In this document: positions 42,888-51,841 of the stretch, in pieces
Position numbering within the stretch: position 1 is the first letter of the stretch
How the letters are laid out: the number at the start of each line of letters is the position of its first letter
DNA from: an uncultured Oscillospiraceae bacterium
Lineage (GTDB): Bacteria; Bacillota_A; Clostridia; Oscillospirales; Oscillospiraceae
Assembly: GCA_900754605.1 (NCBI GenBank)
Contig: CAAEDK010000002.1
Span: 1-64,000 of the forward strand
DNA: 64,000 nt
Direction of reading: 5' to 3'
Notes under the pieces: model-generated
The model's database searches: none
What the model was told of the DNA's origin: nothing
The model's input: only the letters and a program-made list of their open reading frames with translations
Position numbers and translations under genes: made by a program

Positions 42888-44792
42888 TCAGGGAGTGCCG
42901 GCGCTGGAACCACCGCCGGAGCTGGCGGCCACAGGCTCCTCCAGCGCGATGGCGGAGTAGACGCGGGTCAGCGCGCCGGACAGGCGGGTCTCGATCAGGT
43001 ACTTCTGCTGGTTGAAGTCGATGTCAAACTGGTCAAACCGGGTGATCTCGCCGCCCTTGGTGGAGCCCACGGTATAGTCGGCCAGGTTGACAAAGAGGCC
43101 CAGCAGCTTGTGCTTGGCGCCCTCGTCGTCCATACGGACCAAGCCCTCGAACTGCTCGGCAGTATAGAGCTCGCCGATGTTCAGGGCGGCGGCCAGGTCG
43201 GCCTTGGAGTTGTAGATGCGGCGGCCGTTCATGTCCCGGGCCAGCAGCATCACGTTCACCAGATGAGGCGTGCAGAAGAAATCAGGGGTGCCGGTGCCCT
43301 TGTACTTCTCCCGGGCATAGAGAGCGGCGGTGATGATGGCCTCGGAGTAGATGTAATTCTCGCCGAAGCTCATATCGGTCTTGCTACCGTTGAGCTCGGC
43401 GCGGGCGGCCTCAATATCCACGTCGTAGTGGATGGTGTAGAGGTCGTTGTCGTTCCAGATGGAACGGATGTGGTCCTCGGAGATCTTCATCTCGTCGTCC
43501 GCTTCGCGGCCGTCGCCCACCATGATGGCGGTAGCCACCTCTTCGTTGAGGTTCTCCCGCATCACGGCATACTGGTACTCCACTACATCGAAATCAGTGA
43601 TGTCGACAATGTCGTCCCGGTGCAGGGCGTCGGTGCGGTACACCGTCTGAGGGTCAGTGGTCCGGGTGATGACGTTCATGTTGCCGGACAGAGTCTTGCG
43701 CTTGCCCTTCTGATAGCCGTGGGCCCGGATGGAGTCCTTGCGGGTGTCCATCTGGCGGGTACGAATACGGCTGATGGGGCTCTTGTGGACCTTCTGCATG
43801 ACGGCAGTCACCCAGCCCTGGTCGCGGGTAACGCGCTCAGGCGCGCCGGGGCGCAGGTCCTTGAAGTCCGGGAACAGGCTCTCGATATTGTCGATGCCGT
43901 GCTTGAGCTCGTTCTGCTCAGCGTAGATCTTCAGAGCGGTCTGAAGGCTGCCCACGCTGTTGCTCTTGGCCAGAGCAAGAATGTCAGCGCGGTCGGAGTG
44001 GCTCAGAACGGTGTCCTGAGTGTCTTCGTTCTCGAAAACATTGTGCTTCATGGTCTTGTTTCCTCCCTTGGTTTTGTCAGATTTCTTGTCGGGGTCGTCG
44101 TCATCGTCGTCGCCCCCGTCCCCCTTGCCCTTCTGGGAATCCAATTCCTCCATGGCCGCGCCGATCAGGGCATACATGACCGTTCTCTGCTCCTCGGTCA
44201 TGCTGTCCACCACGTCCTGGACGGTCTTCTCATTCTCAGGCTTCTCCTCTTTTCCGTCGTCCTTAGGCTTGTCCTCTTTCTTGCCATCCCCAGAGCCGGC
44301 CTTATGAACAAGAGGGGGCTTCTCGTCGGGGCGGAACAGGGAAATGGGCTCGTAGGCGGACAGGATCATCTCCTGCTCGCCGCCTTCGCCGTGGGCCATA
44401 TCCACAAAGTCAATAAAGGCGCCGGGATTTGCCCCGGCGACCACCAGGCTGACCTCCCGGATGACGCCATGCGTCACATCCTTGCTGGGGGTCTGCTTCA
44501 GCCCATTGGCGTAAATGGACAGGGACGCGATGTCCCCATGCTGGACCAGCATCTTAGCCGCCTTGCCGGCGTCGGTCTCGTTGAATGTGCAGTAGGCGTA
44601 AACGCCGTCCTTCCGGTTCTCCAAAAGGGCGTGGCCCAGGATGTTGCCAGGTTCGTCGTGCTGGTGGTTCCAAACCAGGGGAACCGTCTTCCCGTCGCAA
44701 TCCTCGAATGCGTTATGGCGGATGGTTCGTCCGTCCGCGCAGACAAGGTCGTTCCGGGTCGCCCAGCCACTAAAGTCATACTTCAGGTTCAT
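42888..44792 (-). CDS. prohead protease - scaffold - major capsid fusion
   Basis: Single protein of 634 residues. Residues 1-150 look like an HK97-type prohead protease (catalytic candidates His in VWNHQHDEPGNILGHALL and Ser in IASLSIYANG). About 165-250 is a charged, Asp/Lys/Glu-rich linker likely acting as scaffold. The rest is an HK97-fold capsid protein (DNIESLFPDF, LADYTVGSTKGGEITRFDQFD). Normally these are two genes. Self-cleavage would release mature capsid. The start overlaps the portal stop by 17 nt, with GGAGG upstream. Confidence 0.85.
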   Translation of the reverse strand: MNLKYDFSGWATRNDLVCADGRTIRHNAFEDCDGKTVPLVWNHQHDEPGNILGHALLENRKDGVYAYCTFNETDAGKAAKMLVQHGDIASLSIYANGLKQTPSKDVTHGVIREVSLVVAGANPGAFIDFVDMAHGEGGEQEMILSAYEPISLFRPDEKPPLVHKAGSGDGKKEDKPKDDGKEEKPENEKTVQDVVDSMTEEQRTVMYALIGAAMEELDSQKGKGDGGDDDDDDPDKKSDKTKGGNKTMKHNVFENEDTQDTVLSHSDRADILALAKSNSVGSLQTALKIYAEQNELKHGIDNIESLFPDFKDLRPGAPERVTRDQGWVTAVMQKVHKSPISRIRTRQMDTRKDSIRAHGYQKGKRKTLSGNMNVITRTTDPQTVYRTDALHRDDIVDITDFDVVEYQYAVMRENLNEEVATAIMVGDGREADDEMKISEDHIRSIWNDNDLYTIHYDVDIEAARAELNGSKTDMSFGENYIYSEAIITAALYAREKYKGTGTPDFFCTPHLVNVMLLARDMNGRRIYNSKADLAAALNIGELYTAEQFEGLVRMDDEGAKHKLLGLFVNLADYTVGSTKGGEITRFDQFDIDFNQQKYLIETRLSGALTRVYSAIALEEPVAASSGGGSSAGTP

Positions 44793-46023
44793 TTTGAACG
44801 TTTCCTCCTTCAGATGTTGATGGTGGCTGATTGCCCTCCTCTTTCGGGGCGCTTAAGTTGCTGTTTCGGAGCTCGTCCGCCTTGGGGTCCTTCGACGGCT
44901 TCATGCCGATCTTCTGCCGGATCTCATTGGAGGTCATGATCTCGTTGCGGGTCATCTTGTCGGCAATTTCGGCAATATCGTTGATGGGCACCAGCCGGAA
45001 CGGGTCTCTGAAGAAGAGGATCGACTGCTTCTGTGACCGAGCAGTTTTGGTGAGGAATTTCCTCTTCATTTCGTCAACAATGGCTGATAGGATCGGTTCA
45101 ATCGTCCGGTTGTCGTAATTCAGCTTCGTCCGGTCATCGGCAGTCCCGTCCAAAATCCCCTGCGTGATCCCCAACTGGCTGTAAAGCATGCTCGTCAGGT
45201 ATTCAATCTGGGACATCAGATTGTTGTCGATGGGCCGGTTCAGCTGGACCACGTGTTCCGTGCCGTCGGTGTAAGCGACGCCATACTTGGAGCCGGACAA
45301 CTGTTCCTCGATATCTTTACGGCGTTTTTCCGCCTGTTGACGCCTCGCTTCCGTCTTGATGACGTAGGGCAGCTGAATAATCAGGTTGAGTTTTCCGGAA
45401 CCGCTCTGCTCGTCGATTGCGTCCAAAATATTGAGTTTTCGGATCAACCGCTGCATGGTGGAGTTGGGCTCATTCATCACCGCGAAAAACGGGTTCTCAA
45501 TGATGGCGACCCCACTCTTCGGCAGGATGACATCCTGCTTCTCGCCCCGGTTCTCGTTGTAGACCCGGACCTTGACGTGCTTGGGATACCACTCCACGAT
45601 TTTCCCGGTACGCATCGTTTCGATCTTGAACGAGCCGGTCTCCGGGTCGAGGTCGGTATCCGTGGGCACGATGGCCACGCATCCCTCGTCCAGCATGGAC
45701 ATGACCACGTCCTGGATAAAGGCCCGCCCGGTCTGGTCCAGATTTGCCTCCAAAGTCAAACAGCCGTTCAAACTTGAATTGATCACCTCTGTAAACCGGC
45801 CGTCGTCATCCAGGCGGACATGCTGAATCCCAATCGACGCCGCGTCCAGCGCGATCCGGTTGTAGACGGAGGTAATGATGGAGCGCTCGTTTCCCCGGCT
45901 GAAAATGGGCCGGTCCGGGCGGTAGGAGTAGCTGGGGCCAAGGGAATGGCTGTACTTGAAAAACTCATTGCCTAAAAAAGCGTTCCAGGCGTGTTTCAGC
46001 CTGGAACCAACTGACATTTCCAC
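44776..46023 (-). CDS. portal protein
   Basis: HK97-type portal of 415 residues forming the DNA channel ring. Recognisable are SIITSVYNRIALDAASI, the LTSMLYSQLGITQGILDGTAD region and the MTxNEIRQKIGMKP stretch. GTG 46023 gives the best spacing to AGGAGG; ATG 46017 is possible. The disordered C-terminus ends in the protease-capsid start. Confidence 0.9.
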   Translation of the reverse strand: MEMSVGSRLKHAWNAFLGNEFFKYSHSLGPSYSYRPDRPIFSRGNERSIITSVYNRIALDAASIGIQHVRLDDDGRFTEVINSSLNGCLTLEANLDQTGRAFIQDVVMSMLDEGCVAIVPTDTDLDPETGSFKIETMRTGKIVEWYPKHVKVRVYNENRGEKQDVILPKSGVAIIENPFFAVMNEPNSTMQRLIRKLNILDAIDEQSGSGKLNLIIQLPYVIKTEARRQQAEKRRKDIEEQLSGSKYGVAYTDGTEHVVQLNRPIDNNLMSQIEYLTSMLYSQLGITQGILDGTADDRTKLNYDNRTIEPILSAIVDEMKRKFLTKTARSQKQSILFFRDPFRLVPINDIAEIADKMTRNEIMTSNEIRQKIGMKPSKDPKADELRNSNLSAPKEEGNQPPSTSEGGNVQNEPEV

Positions 46024-46035
46024 TTTTCTCACCTC

Positions 46036-46530
46036 CTACGACAGCAGATCGGCGTACATCTTCTTGAGCAGCTCGTCGTTCTGCTTCATCAAGGCCGCGA
46101 AGTCGTAAGCCGGAGGAGGCTTTGCCGCGGATGCCTGCTTTGTGGCCGAGGCAACGGTTTTTACCGCCTGCTGAACGCCGCCGCCCGGAGACGGCCCGGG
46201 AGTCCGAAGCTGGCTGACCGGCGTTGAGAAGACGGAGGCGCTCTTTTGAAGCTGCTCCACGGCCCGCTTTCCCTGCTCTGCCTTTGCGGCAAGCTCCGCC
46301 GCCTTTTTCGCCCCGTGCCGTTTTACCAGATAAGCGGTAAGAACGATTCCTGCGGCTGCCGCCGCTCCCACGGCCGCTTTTCCGGCTGCGGGCAGCTTCT
46401 TCCGCTCGGGTCCATCCTCACCGCCGTACCGTTTCCGGCCCTGGGACGTCAAGCTTCCATCCTTCTGCTGAAATCTCCGCACGCCCCATTTCATCCCACG
46501 GATGCCGTAGTGCTGCAAAACATCTGACAA
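46036..46530 (-). CDS. HYG-tagged head-cluster protein 1
   Basis: Protein of 164 residues. The N-terminal tag LQHYGIRGMKWGVRRFQQ (residues 5-22) is shared with other head-block proteins. Then come a hydrophobic Ala-rich segment (about 48-66), a helical region and a Pro-rich linker. TTG 46530 has AGGAGG 9 nt upstream. Function unknown; possibly a virion-internal protein. Confidence 0.75.
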   Translation of the reverse strand: MSDVLQHYGIRGMKWGVRRFQQKDGSLTSQGRKRYGGEDGPERKKLPAAGKAAVGAAAAAGIVLTAYLVKRHGAKKAAELAAKAEQGKRAVEQLQKSASVFSTPVSQLRTPGPSPGGGVQQAVKTVASATKQASAAKPPPAYDFAALMKQNDELLKKMYADLLS

Positions 46531-46595
46531 TCGCGGTCACCTCCTATCTGTGATAAAATTTGTAACAACCGTCCCGTGTGTATCTAATTTAGGTC

Positions 46596-46630
46596 AAAAA
46601 AAAACCACAGACCCGGTTAAGAGTCTGTGG
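46596..46630 (-). terminator. intrinsic terminator within the head gene block
   Basis: CCACAGAC / GTCTGTGG stem followed on the minus strand by nine T residues. It lies between co-directional phage genes (46709 and 46530), so downstream portal and capsid genes need either their own promoter or antitermination. Region 46531-46595 contains no gene. Confidence 0.85.
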
Positions 46631-46709
46631 TGAGGCGTTTCGCCGCTTTGACAGGGCGAATGCCATTGTGCAAAAGAATGTCGAGAAAAATAGGAGTCAA
46701 CGCCATCAT
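46617..46709 (-). CDS. 30-residue mini-ORF with HYG-like motif
   Basis: ATG 46709 follows GAGAGGGA. The peptide contains DILLHNGIRPVKAAKR, close to the tag of the larger proteins (DILMHYGVK, LLHYGIKGMK). Its stop lies in the terminator stem. It may be an isolated tag peptide or a decayed tagged gene. Confidence 0.45.
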   Translation of the reverse strand: MMALTPIFLDILLHNGIRPVKAAKRLTTDS

Positions 46710-46722
46710 TGTCCCTCTCTTC

Positions 46723-47277
46723 TCAATGGGCATAGTAGGCCCGCAGCTTTCTGTTCTCGCTGATGGCCTTTCCAGCGAGCAAAGCGTTCACGATTGTTCC
46801 GCCCACTGCGATAGCTGAGCCCGCAAGTTGTGCCGTCCGCTGGTCTTCCATCCCTTTGGATAAGAGTGAACTTACCGCATAGGAACCAACTACTATGGCC
46901 GTTTCCGCTAAATAAGCAGTTCGGGTATTCCCGGTAATGGTCTTGCCGCGCTGATAAAGTTTCTTGCCTTCATCCGCTAACTTGTCGGTCTTCAGTTTAC
47001 CATAGGCGTCTTCCATCCGACGTTTTTCGGTTTTGACGGCCCGATTAGCGTCCTTGACCTGCTGCCGGGTAGCCTGTCCGGATTTATGGGCGGCTTTCGT
47101 TTCTGCCGCTTTTGATTTGGCACGTTCATAGTCCGATTCGGCTTTGCGATAGCGCTCCAGTCCTTTTCGGGTATAGGAACCGTCATAGTTCTGATAACGC
47201 CTGACGCCCCATTTCATGCCCTTGACTCCATAATGGGCAAGGCAATCCTGGGGAGAAGGTTTATAATAGGGCTTCAT
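46723..47277 (-). CDS. HYG-tagged head-cluster protein 2
   Basis: Protein of 184 residues with the tag CLAHYGVKGMKWGVRRYQ at residues 12-29, a long basic coiled-coil (about 45-110) and two hydrophobic segments (about 120-165). Function unknown. Its ribosome site is a run of nine G preceded by nine A, directly after the terminase stop. Confidence 0.75.
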   Translation of the reverse strand: MKPYYKPSPQDCLAHYGVKGMKWGVRRYQNYDGSYTRKGLERYRKAESDYERAKSKAAETKAAHKSGQATRQQVKDANRAVKTEKRRMEDAYGKLKTDKLADEGKKLYQRGKTITGNTRTAYLAETAIVVGSYAVSSLLSKGMEDQRTAQLAGSAIAVGGTIVNALLAGKAISENRKLRAYYAH

Positions 47278-47298
47278 AAGTACCCCCCCCCTTTTTTT

Positions 47299-49047
47299 TT
47301 ACTCAAATGCTTCTGGGTTGTGTTTATAGGCGACGTAGGCGTCCATCATGGCCGCCACCGCGTCGATCTTCTGGTCAGACCGCTTTTTCAGCAGCTTACG
47401 GTTGCCGTTGGTGTCCTCCATCGTGATGCAGTTGCCCATAGAGAAGGTGATTAAGTCCTCGTCAAAGAGCAGCATCCGCTCTCCGGCCAGCTTCTTCAGC
47501 TCGCCCAGGGGGACGGATTCCGTTCTCGCCCCCTGCCGGACCACCTCGACCCCAAACGGGCCGTTCTCATTGACCCACCGCTCCACAAATTCCTTGGCGT
47601 TGTAGGGGTCATATCCAAAGCAGCGCACATCGTAGCCGCAGTTGATGACATAGTCGTCCAGATCCTCATAGACCTGCATCATGTCGAGAACTGTCCCCTC
47701 CATGACGATCAGGCTGCCCTCTGCCATAAAGTCCTCGTACTTAACCCGCATGGCGGCGGGGAGCTTATGGAGTGTCACCGATGTGATGTAGTTGCGCGAC
47801 TTAACGCCAAAGGAACCATCCCGAAGAGGGAACAGGAACGTAAAGGAGCAGAAGTCATCGCCCTGGGAGAGATCGGCGCCCATGGAGCAGGGCATCTGCC
47901 AAAACCGCTGCCGGCGGTGGGGCAAAGTCTCCTCGTAGGTGAAGTAGTAGGTGTACCCCTCCATAGGAAGGCCGAACCGCTTGGCCAGCATATCATTCCG
48001 TGTGGCGGGGGCGGTTTCCGCCCGGTCCACATCCTTCTGATAGGTCTCATAGGTGACGGTCTTTCCCAGATTCGGGTTGGCCTTAGGCCACATATCGGGG
48101 TAGGCCACCTCCTCAACAGAGTCCAGCTTGTACCACCAGATGGAAACATGCTCCTGCGGAGGGCCAATGCCTTGGAGAATGTTCATCAGCTCCATTTTGA
48201 TGGTATCGCCGGCGCCGTTACGAACCGTGCCCTCGGAACTGGTCGCTATAATAAGGTAGTCGTCCAGCTTGGAGGCGCCCTGCTCCACCGCGCCGATGAC
48301 ATCCTCCCGGGCGTCGGCGGAGGACAGCCACTCGTCCACGGTGGCCACTTTGCAGCGCAGGCCCTGGAGCTTGTCCACCGACATGGGGCGGATCTCAATC
48401 AGGGAGCCCGAGATAAAATTCTCAATACCCTTCTTGGTAGAGGCCAGCTTCACCCGATTGGCCCGGGACCCGGTGGTGTTCTGCAAAGACCCCTCAGTCA
48501 TGAACTGGAAGACGGGGCCTCTGGCCCGGGTGATGGCGGTCTTGATGGGGTTGATGATCTCCTCGGCCTGCTTCATGGTGGGGGCCGTGGTGATCTGATG
48601 GGTGGTGGAGCCGTCCACAACACAGAAGTATGCCTGAATGCAGGAATCGTAAAGCGACTTCGCCGCGCCTCTCCCCACGATCAGGTACTGCTTTTTGGTC
48701 AGCCGCTGCTTGATCCGCTTGGTCACATAGCGTCCGCCTCTGCCGTCCGGATTGGGTACATAGACAGAGCGGTCGTCGAAATAGTACCAGCCGAACACCT
48801 GTTCCCCCCAAAGCTTGAAGGTATCCAGGAGATGCAGGTCGGAACCGTCGGTCAGGGTCAGCTCGTTCTCGCAGAACTCGATCCAGCCCTCCACCGCCCT
48901 GTCATCATAGTAGTAACTGGGCGACTCGATCAGCCGGTCAATCCGGTACATCTCCATGGCAACTTCCTTGCAGACCGGAATATCGCCGCGGATGACCGCA
49001 TCGCGGAATGCGCCGTAGTAACGGGGGACGGCGGTGTTGGATAACAT
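47299..49047 (-). CDS. terL: terminase large subunit
   Basis: DNA-packaging motor of 582 residues. The ATPase domain has an adapted Walker A (VGRGAAKS) and Walker B with catalytic Glu (VATVDEW). The nuclease domain shows acidic residues in GADLSQGDD and the C-terminal KIDAVAAMMDAY. GGGAGG precedes ATG 49047. The small subunit is 2.4 kb upstream, separated by connector and tagged genes. Confidence 0.95.
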   Translation of the reverse strand: MLSNTAVPRYYGAFRDAVIRGDIPVCKEVAMEMYRIDRLIESPSYYYDDRAVEGWIEFCENELTLTDGSDLHLLDTFKLWGEQVFGWYYFDDRSVYVPNPDGRGGRYVTKRIKQRLTKKQYLIVGRGAAKSLYDSCIQAYFCVVDGSTTHQITTAPTMKQAEEIINPIKTAITRARGPVFQFMTEGSLQNTTGSRANRVKLASTKKGIENFISGSLIEIRPMSVDKLQGLRCKVATVDEWLSSADAREDVIGAVEQGASKLDDYLIIATSSEGTVRNGAGDTIKMELMNILQGIGPPQEHVSIWWYKLDSVEEVAYPDMWPKANPNLGKTVTYETYQKDVDRAETAPATRNDMLAKRFGLPMEGYTYYFTYEETLPHRRQRFWQMPCSMGADLSQGDDFCSFTFLFPLRDGSFGVKSRNYITSVTLHKLPAAMRVKYEDFMAEGSLIVMEGTVLDMMQVYEDLDDYVINCGYDVRCFGYDPYNAKEFVERWVNENGPFGVEVVRQGARTESVPLGELKKLAGERMLLFDEDLITFSMGNCITMEDTNGNRKLLKKRSDQKIDAVAAMMDAYVAYKHNPEAFE

Positions 49048-49065
49048 CGGTTCACCAGCCTCCCG

Positions 49066-49956
49066 TTACAGCCCCAGCGCTTTTCTGCCAAGGAGAACCA
49101 GGGTGGAGAACTTCTGCTCGCTCAGCTTTGTCCGGTAGGTATCTTTTGGAATAACCTGCTCCATGTCGAACACGATGATGGGCGATTTGGCCTTGAAACC
49201 GCCGTAAATGGCGTCGTTCGTGTCAAGGAACGCGCCATAGCCCGCCTTCTTGCATTCGTTAAAAAACTTGGTGCGCTGGACATAGACGTCATGCCCCTTC
49301 CATCGGTCGCCCTGTCCGTCATATGGAATCACATAATTGAACATCCGATAGACTGTCTGGAGATCTTTGGCCGAGGGCGTATAGTCCGGGTCCTTCATCC
49401 TTTCCAACACTGCGGCAGCTTCCCGATACCCCTTGAATTTGTACTTGTCTTTCACGAAATAGCTCTGCATCCGGTCCTTATCCGTTACAAAGTTATAAAA
49501 ATCCCGATCTTTTCGATAGAGATTCATGAAGACCTCTGCGCCGGAGTCCTCGCTCGCCACCTTCAAGTCGGTTTTAAGCGAGTTGTCGATCCGGTACTTC
49601 ATAAACGCGCCGGTTCCGATTTGCTTCCCATTCTCGTCATATACCGGCTGCGGGATCGGCCGGTTGAACAGTGCGTTATACTGGTGCTTGTCCAGGGAAT
49701 TGTGGGTTGCGTAGAACATATCGGTGTTCTTGGTCCGGTCCTTGTCATAGGACAACGTGCTCAGGGTCGTCTTATCGGCGTTCAGCACTTCGTCAAAGTG
49801 CTTCTTGTTGTAGATGCTGTTGCCGCTCTTCCGCTTATTGCGGATGGCTTTTTTCTGGGCCGGAGTGTAGTCGCCGCCCCGCAGGGGATAGGGAGGACCG
49901 TTCCGAACGCCCCACTTCTGTTTCAGAATTCCATGGTGATGCAGTTCCATAAACAA
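49066..49956 (-). CDS. HYG-tagged protein 3, possible virion effector
   Basis: Protein of 296 residues with a divergent tag at residues 5-19 (LHHHGILKQKWGVRN) and a globular domain. The C-terminal part (KKAGYGAFLDTNDAIYG, KSPIIVFDMEQVIPK) is faintly like ADP-ribosyltransferase-type phage proteins, but no catalytic triad can be assigned. It could be a protein delivered with the DNA (inference). Starts one base after the stop of the next tagged gene. Confidence 0.65.
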   Translation of the reverse strand: MFMELHHHGILKQKWGVRNGPPYPLRGGDYTPAQKKAIRNKRKSGNSIYNKKHFDEVLNADKTTLSTLSYDKDRTKNTDMFYATHNSLDKHQYNALFNRPIPQPVYDENGKQIGTGAFMKYRIDNSLKTDLKVASEDSGAEVFMNLYRKDRDFYNFVTDKDRMQSYFVKDKYKFKGYREAAAVLERMKDPDYTPSAKDLQTVYRMFNYVIPYDGQGDRWKGHDVYVQRTKFFNECKKAGYGAFLDTNDAIYGGFKAKSPIIVFDMEQVIPKDTYRTKLSEQKFSTLVLLGRKALGL

Positions 49957-50472
49957 CTACCCCCGCAATTCCTTGATTGCAAGGGCAATGCTCAGGGAAG
50001 ACCCTGCGATCGCCAGAACGCTTCCCGCCACTTCCAGCGTATCCCGCAATGCCTGCCGCCCTTTAGAAACCTGAGCTGGGGAGGTATCCGCGAACAGCTG
50101 ATTGTATTGCCGCTCCAGAAGCTCCCGGTTGATCTTATCCCGCATCTCCTTGTCGGTCATCTTGCTCAGATCCATCCGTTTCGGAGCTGGCTTGGACGTG
50201 CTGGTCTGCTCCAGCTTTTTCATCTCCTTCACCAGATCCGAGCTGGAGTCGACGGTTTTCTTGGTCCGCTCCAGGTCCTCCTTAGCCCAGCGCTTCGGGT
50301 CCGGGTTGGACAGGTCGATGCGGTTCTCCTTCTTCTTGGCCGCGTTTTCCCGTTTATCCCGGTCATAGCGTTTTTCACCGGCGGCGGTCAGGGTGCCGTC
50401 TTTGTTCTGGTAGCGGCGGACGCCCCACTTCATGCCTTTGATGCCGTAGTGCAGGAGCATGCTATTCTCCAT
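49957..50472 (-). CDS. HYG-tagged head-cluster protein 4
   Basis: Protein of 171 residues. The tag MLLHYGIKGMKWGVRRYQNK spans residues 5-24; a charged helical middle and one hydrophobic C-terminal segment (about 148-166) follow. ATG 50472 overlaps the previous stop, with AGGAGG upstream. Function unknown. Confidence 0.75.
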   Translation of the reverse strand: MENSMLLHYGIKGMKWGVRRYQNKDGTLTAAGEKRYDRDKRENAAKKKENRIDLSNPDPKRWAKEDLERTKKTVDSSSDLVKEMKKLEQTSTSKPAPKRMDLSKMTDKEMRDKINRELLERQYNQLFADTSPAQVSKGRQALRDTLEVAGSVLAIAGSSLSIALAIKELRG

Positions 50473-50848
50473 TTTGACTTTCCTCCTTCCCGCTAGTGTT
50501 CTTCACGGGGTCCGCTGCAACAAAAAGCCGCCACTCAAACTCACTGATCTGCCGGTTGATGGACTCAATGGCAGCGGAGCTGAGAGGCGGGTCAAATAAC
50601 AACCGAACCTTCATGTAAACGTAGGATTTGACTAAGGAAAAGATGTTCGGCTTATCCTGAATAAATCCGGACCAGACTTCATCTTTTCCTGAGATTGAGA
50701 AACCGTTGGCAGGTCCAACGCCCATTTGCGTCAGGATGGAAAACACACTGTTGATGTGGATGATGATGTCCGGGTCAAAGTGCGTGTAACTCTCGTCGAT
50801 GCCCAACAGTTTCTTGATTGATATCAGGATGCTTTCGGAAATCTCCAT
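50462..50848 (-). CDS. head-tail connector (gp6-like)
   Basis: Helical protein of 128 residues of the gp6/gp15 connector type, with the phrase IFSLVKSYVYMKVRLLFDPP that is typical of Firmicutes phages. GAGG precedes ATG 50848. It would sit under the portal ring. Confidence 0.7.
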   Translation of the reverse strand: MEISESILISIKKLLGIDESYTHFDPDIIIHINSVFSILTQMGVGPANGFSISGKDEVWSGFIQDKPNIFSLVKSYVYMKVRLLFDPPLSSAAIESINRQISEFEWRLFVAADPVKNTSGKEESQNGE

Positions 50849-50858
50849 AACAGCCTCC

Positions 50859-51071
50859 TCACCGGCGGACTGCGATGAACTTCTTCATGCAGTACCCCTG
50901 GGTGCCGTTGGAGGTCGATACTTTATAGAAAGCATCTGTTGGCTCGTCCATATTAACGGAAACTCTGGTCAGAGCCGTAATGACTGTAAGGACTTTGGAA
51001 TTTGCTCTCGGCTCTTGATAAAGCGCCGCTCTCAGACAATTCGTCACAACACCGGCAGCATGATTCTCCAT
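50859..51071 (-). CDS. small SH3-like phage protein
   Basis: Protein of 70 residues. ALYQEPRANSKVLTVITAL followed by FYKVSTSNGTQGYCMKKFI reads as a bacterial SH3 domain. ATG 51071 follows GAGGAGG; the longer frame overlaps the HNH gene and is not used. Role in the virion or in wall binding unknown. Confidence 0.7.
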   Translation of the reverse strand: MENHAAGVVTNCLRAALYQEPRANSKVLTVITALTRVSVNMDEPTDAFYKVSTSNGTQGYCMKKFIAVRR

Positions 51072-51084
51072 TTCGAGTCCTCCT

Positions 51085-51501
51085 CTACTTTTTCCAAGGA
51101 CAGGTATCATTGGGTCTGCGTGTAATCGGCTCCTTGAACAACCGGTTCTCGTCGCCATAATGGATGGCCAGATGCGTCTCATGAATTGTGGTGATCAGAA
51201 ACTCGGGATCGAGGATGATCCCTCTTCGCTCCCGGATGTCCTCCGGGCGGATCGGGTTCATGTGGTGGATAAGTGGACGGCGGTAAATCTCCCGTCCGGC
51301 AATTCCCAAATCACACCCCATGTCCCGGGCAATCACAACATCCCGGATCTGCTTCCACTCCGGGGAGCGATAAAAGACCTGATTCATGTACCGGTCAAAG
51401 CCGAAGGTCTCCTCTCCGACAACACCGTTCAAACGAAGATAGCGGTAGCGCTCCTCGAAGGTGGGGAGAAGGATCAATTCCGAGTAACATCTAATACTCA
51501 T
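51085..51501 (-). CDS. HNH endonuclease
   Basis: Protein of 138 residues. RRPLIHHMNPIRPEDI ... ETHLAIHYGDENRL gives the HH-N-H metal and catalytic set. HNH nucleases beside the terminase genes commonly assist cos cleavage and packaging. ATG 51501 follows GAGGAGG and overlaps the end of the small terminase gene. Confidence 0.85.
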   Translation of the reverse strand: MSIRCYSELILLPTFEERYRYLRLNGVVGEETFGFDRYMNQVFYRSPEWKQIRDVVIARDMGCDLGIAGREIYRRPLIHHMNPIRPEDIRERRGIILDPEFLITTIHETHLAIHYGDENRLFKEPITRRPNDTCPWKK

Positions 51502-51832
51502 CCCCGTCCTCCTCGTCCTGCCCGCTGTACCGCTTAAAGGCGGCCATGGCCTTTTCGTAGAGCTCATCCATCCGGACTCCGGATTTGTACGCCTCGGTCT
51601 TGGCCTGGACCAGCTCCACCTCTTTGGCAAGCCGCTCATTTTCCAGACGCGCCCTGGTGGTTCCGAGCTTCAGGATGGTGGTGACCTCCTGGGAAGAAGC
51701 CGTCCCCTCCAGCAGACGCTTTTCAATCAGGTTGACGGCCAAATCGATCAGCTGGTTCTCTCTGGCCTCCGGTGTCAAGGCGGCCCGGCGCTTCCTCGGT
51801 TGAATGCCAGAAGGTTTCGTTGCTTTTGCCAC
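51491..51832 (-). CDS. small terminase subunit-like protein
   Basis: Protein of 113 residues: a basic N-terminus, a helical core (ENQLIDLAVNLIEKRLLEGTASSQEVTTILKLG) and an acidic end. This layout and the neighbouring HNH and large terminase genes fit a small terminase that recognises the packaging site. GTG 51832 is best spaced to GAGGAGG. Confidence 0.7.
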   Translation of the reverse strand: MAKATKPSGIQPRKRRAALTPEARENQLIDLAVNLIEKRLLEGTASSQEVTTILKLGTTRARLENERLAKEVELVQAKTEAYKSGVRMDELYEKAMAAFKRYSGQDEEDGDEY

Positions 51833-51841
51833 ACTTGACAC

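Noticed and set aside
43110..44939. 609-codon plus-strand frame opposite the protease-capsid gene
   Set aside because: Antisense shadow; the minus-strand protein is clearly a capsid fusion.
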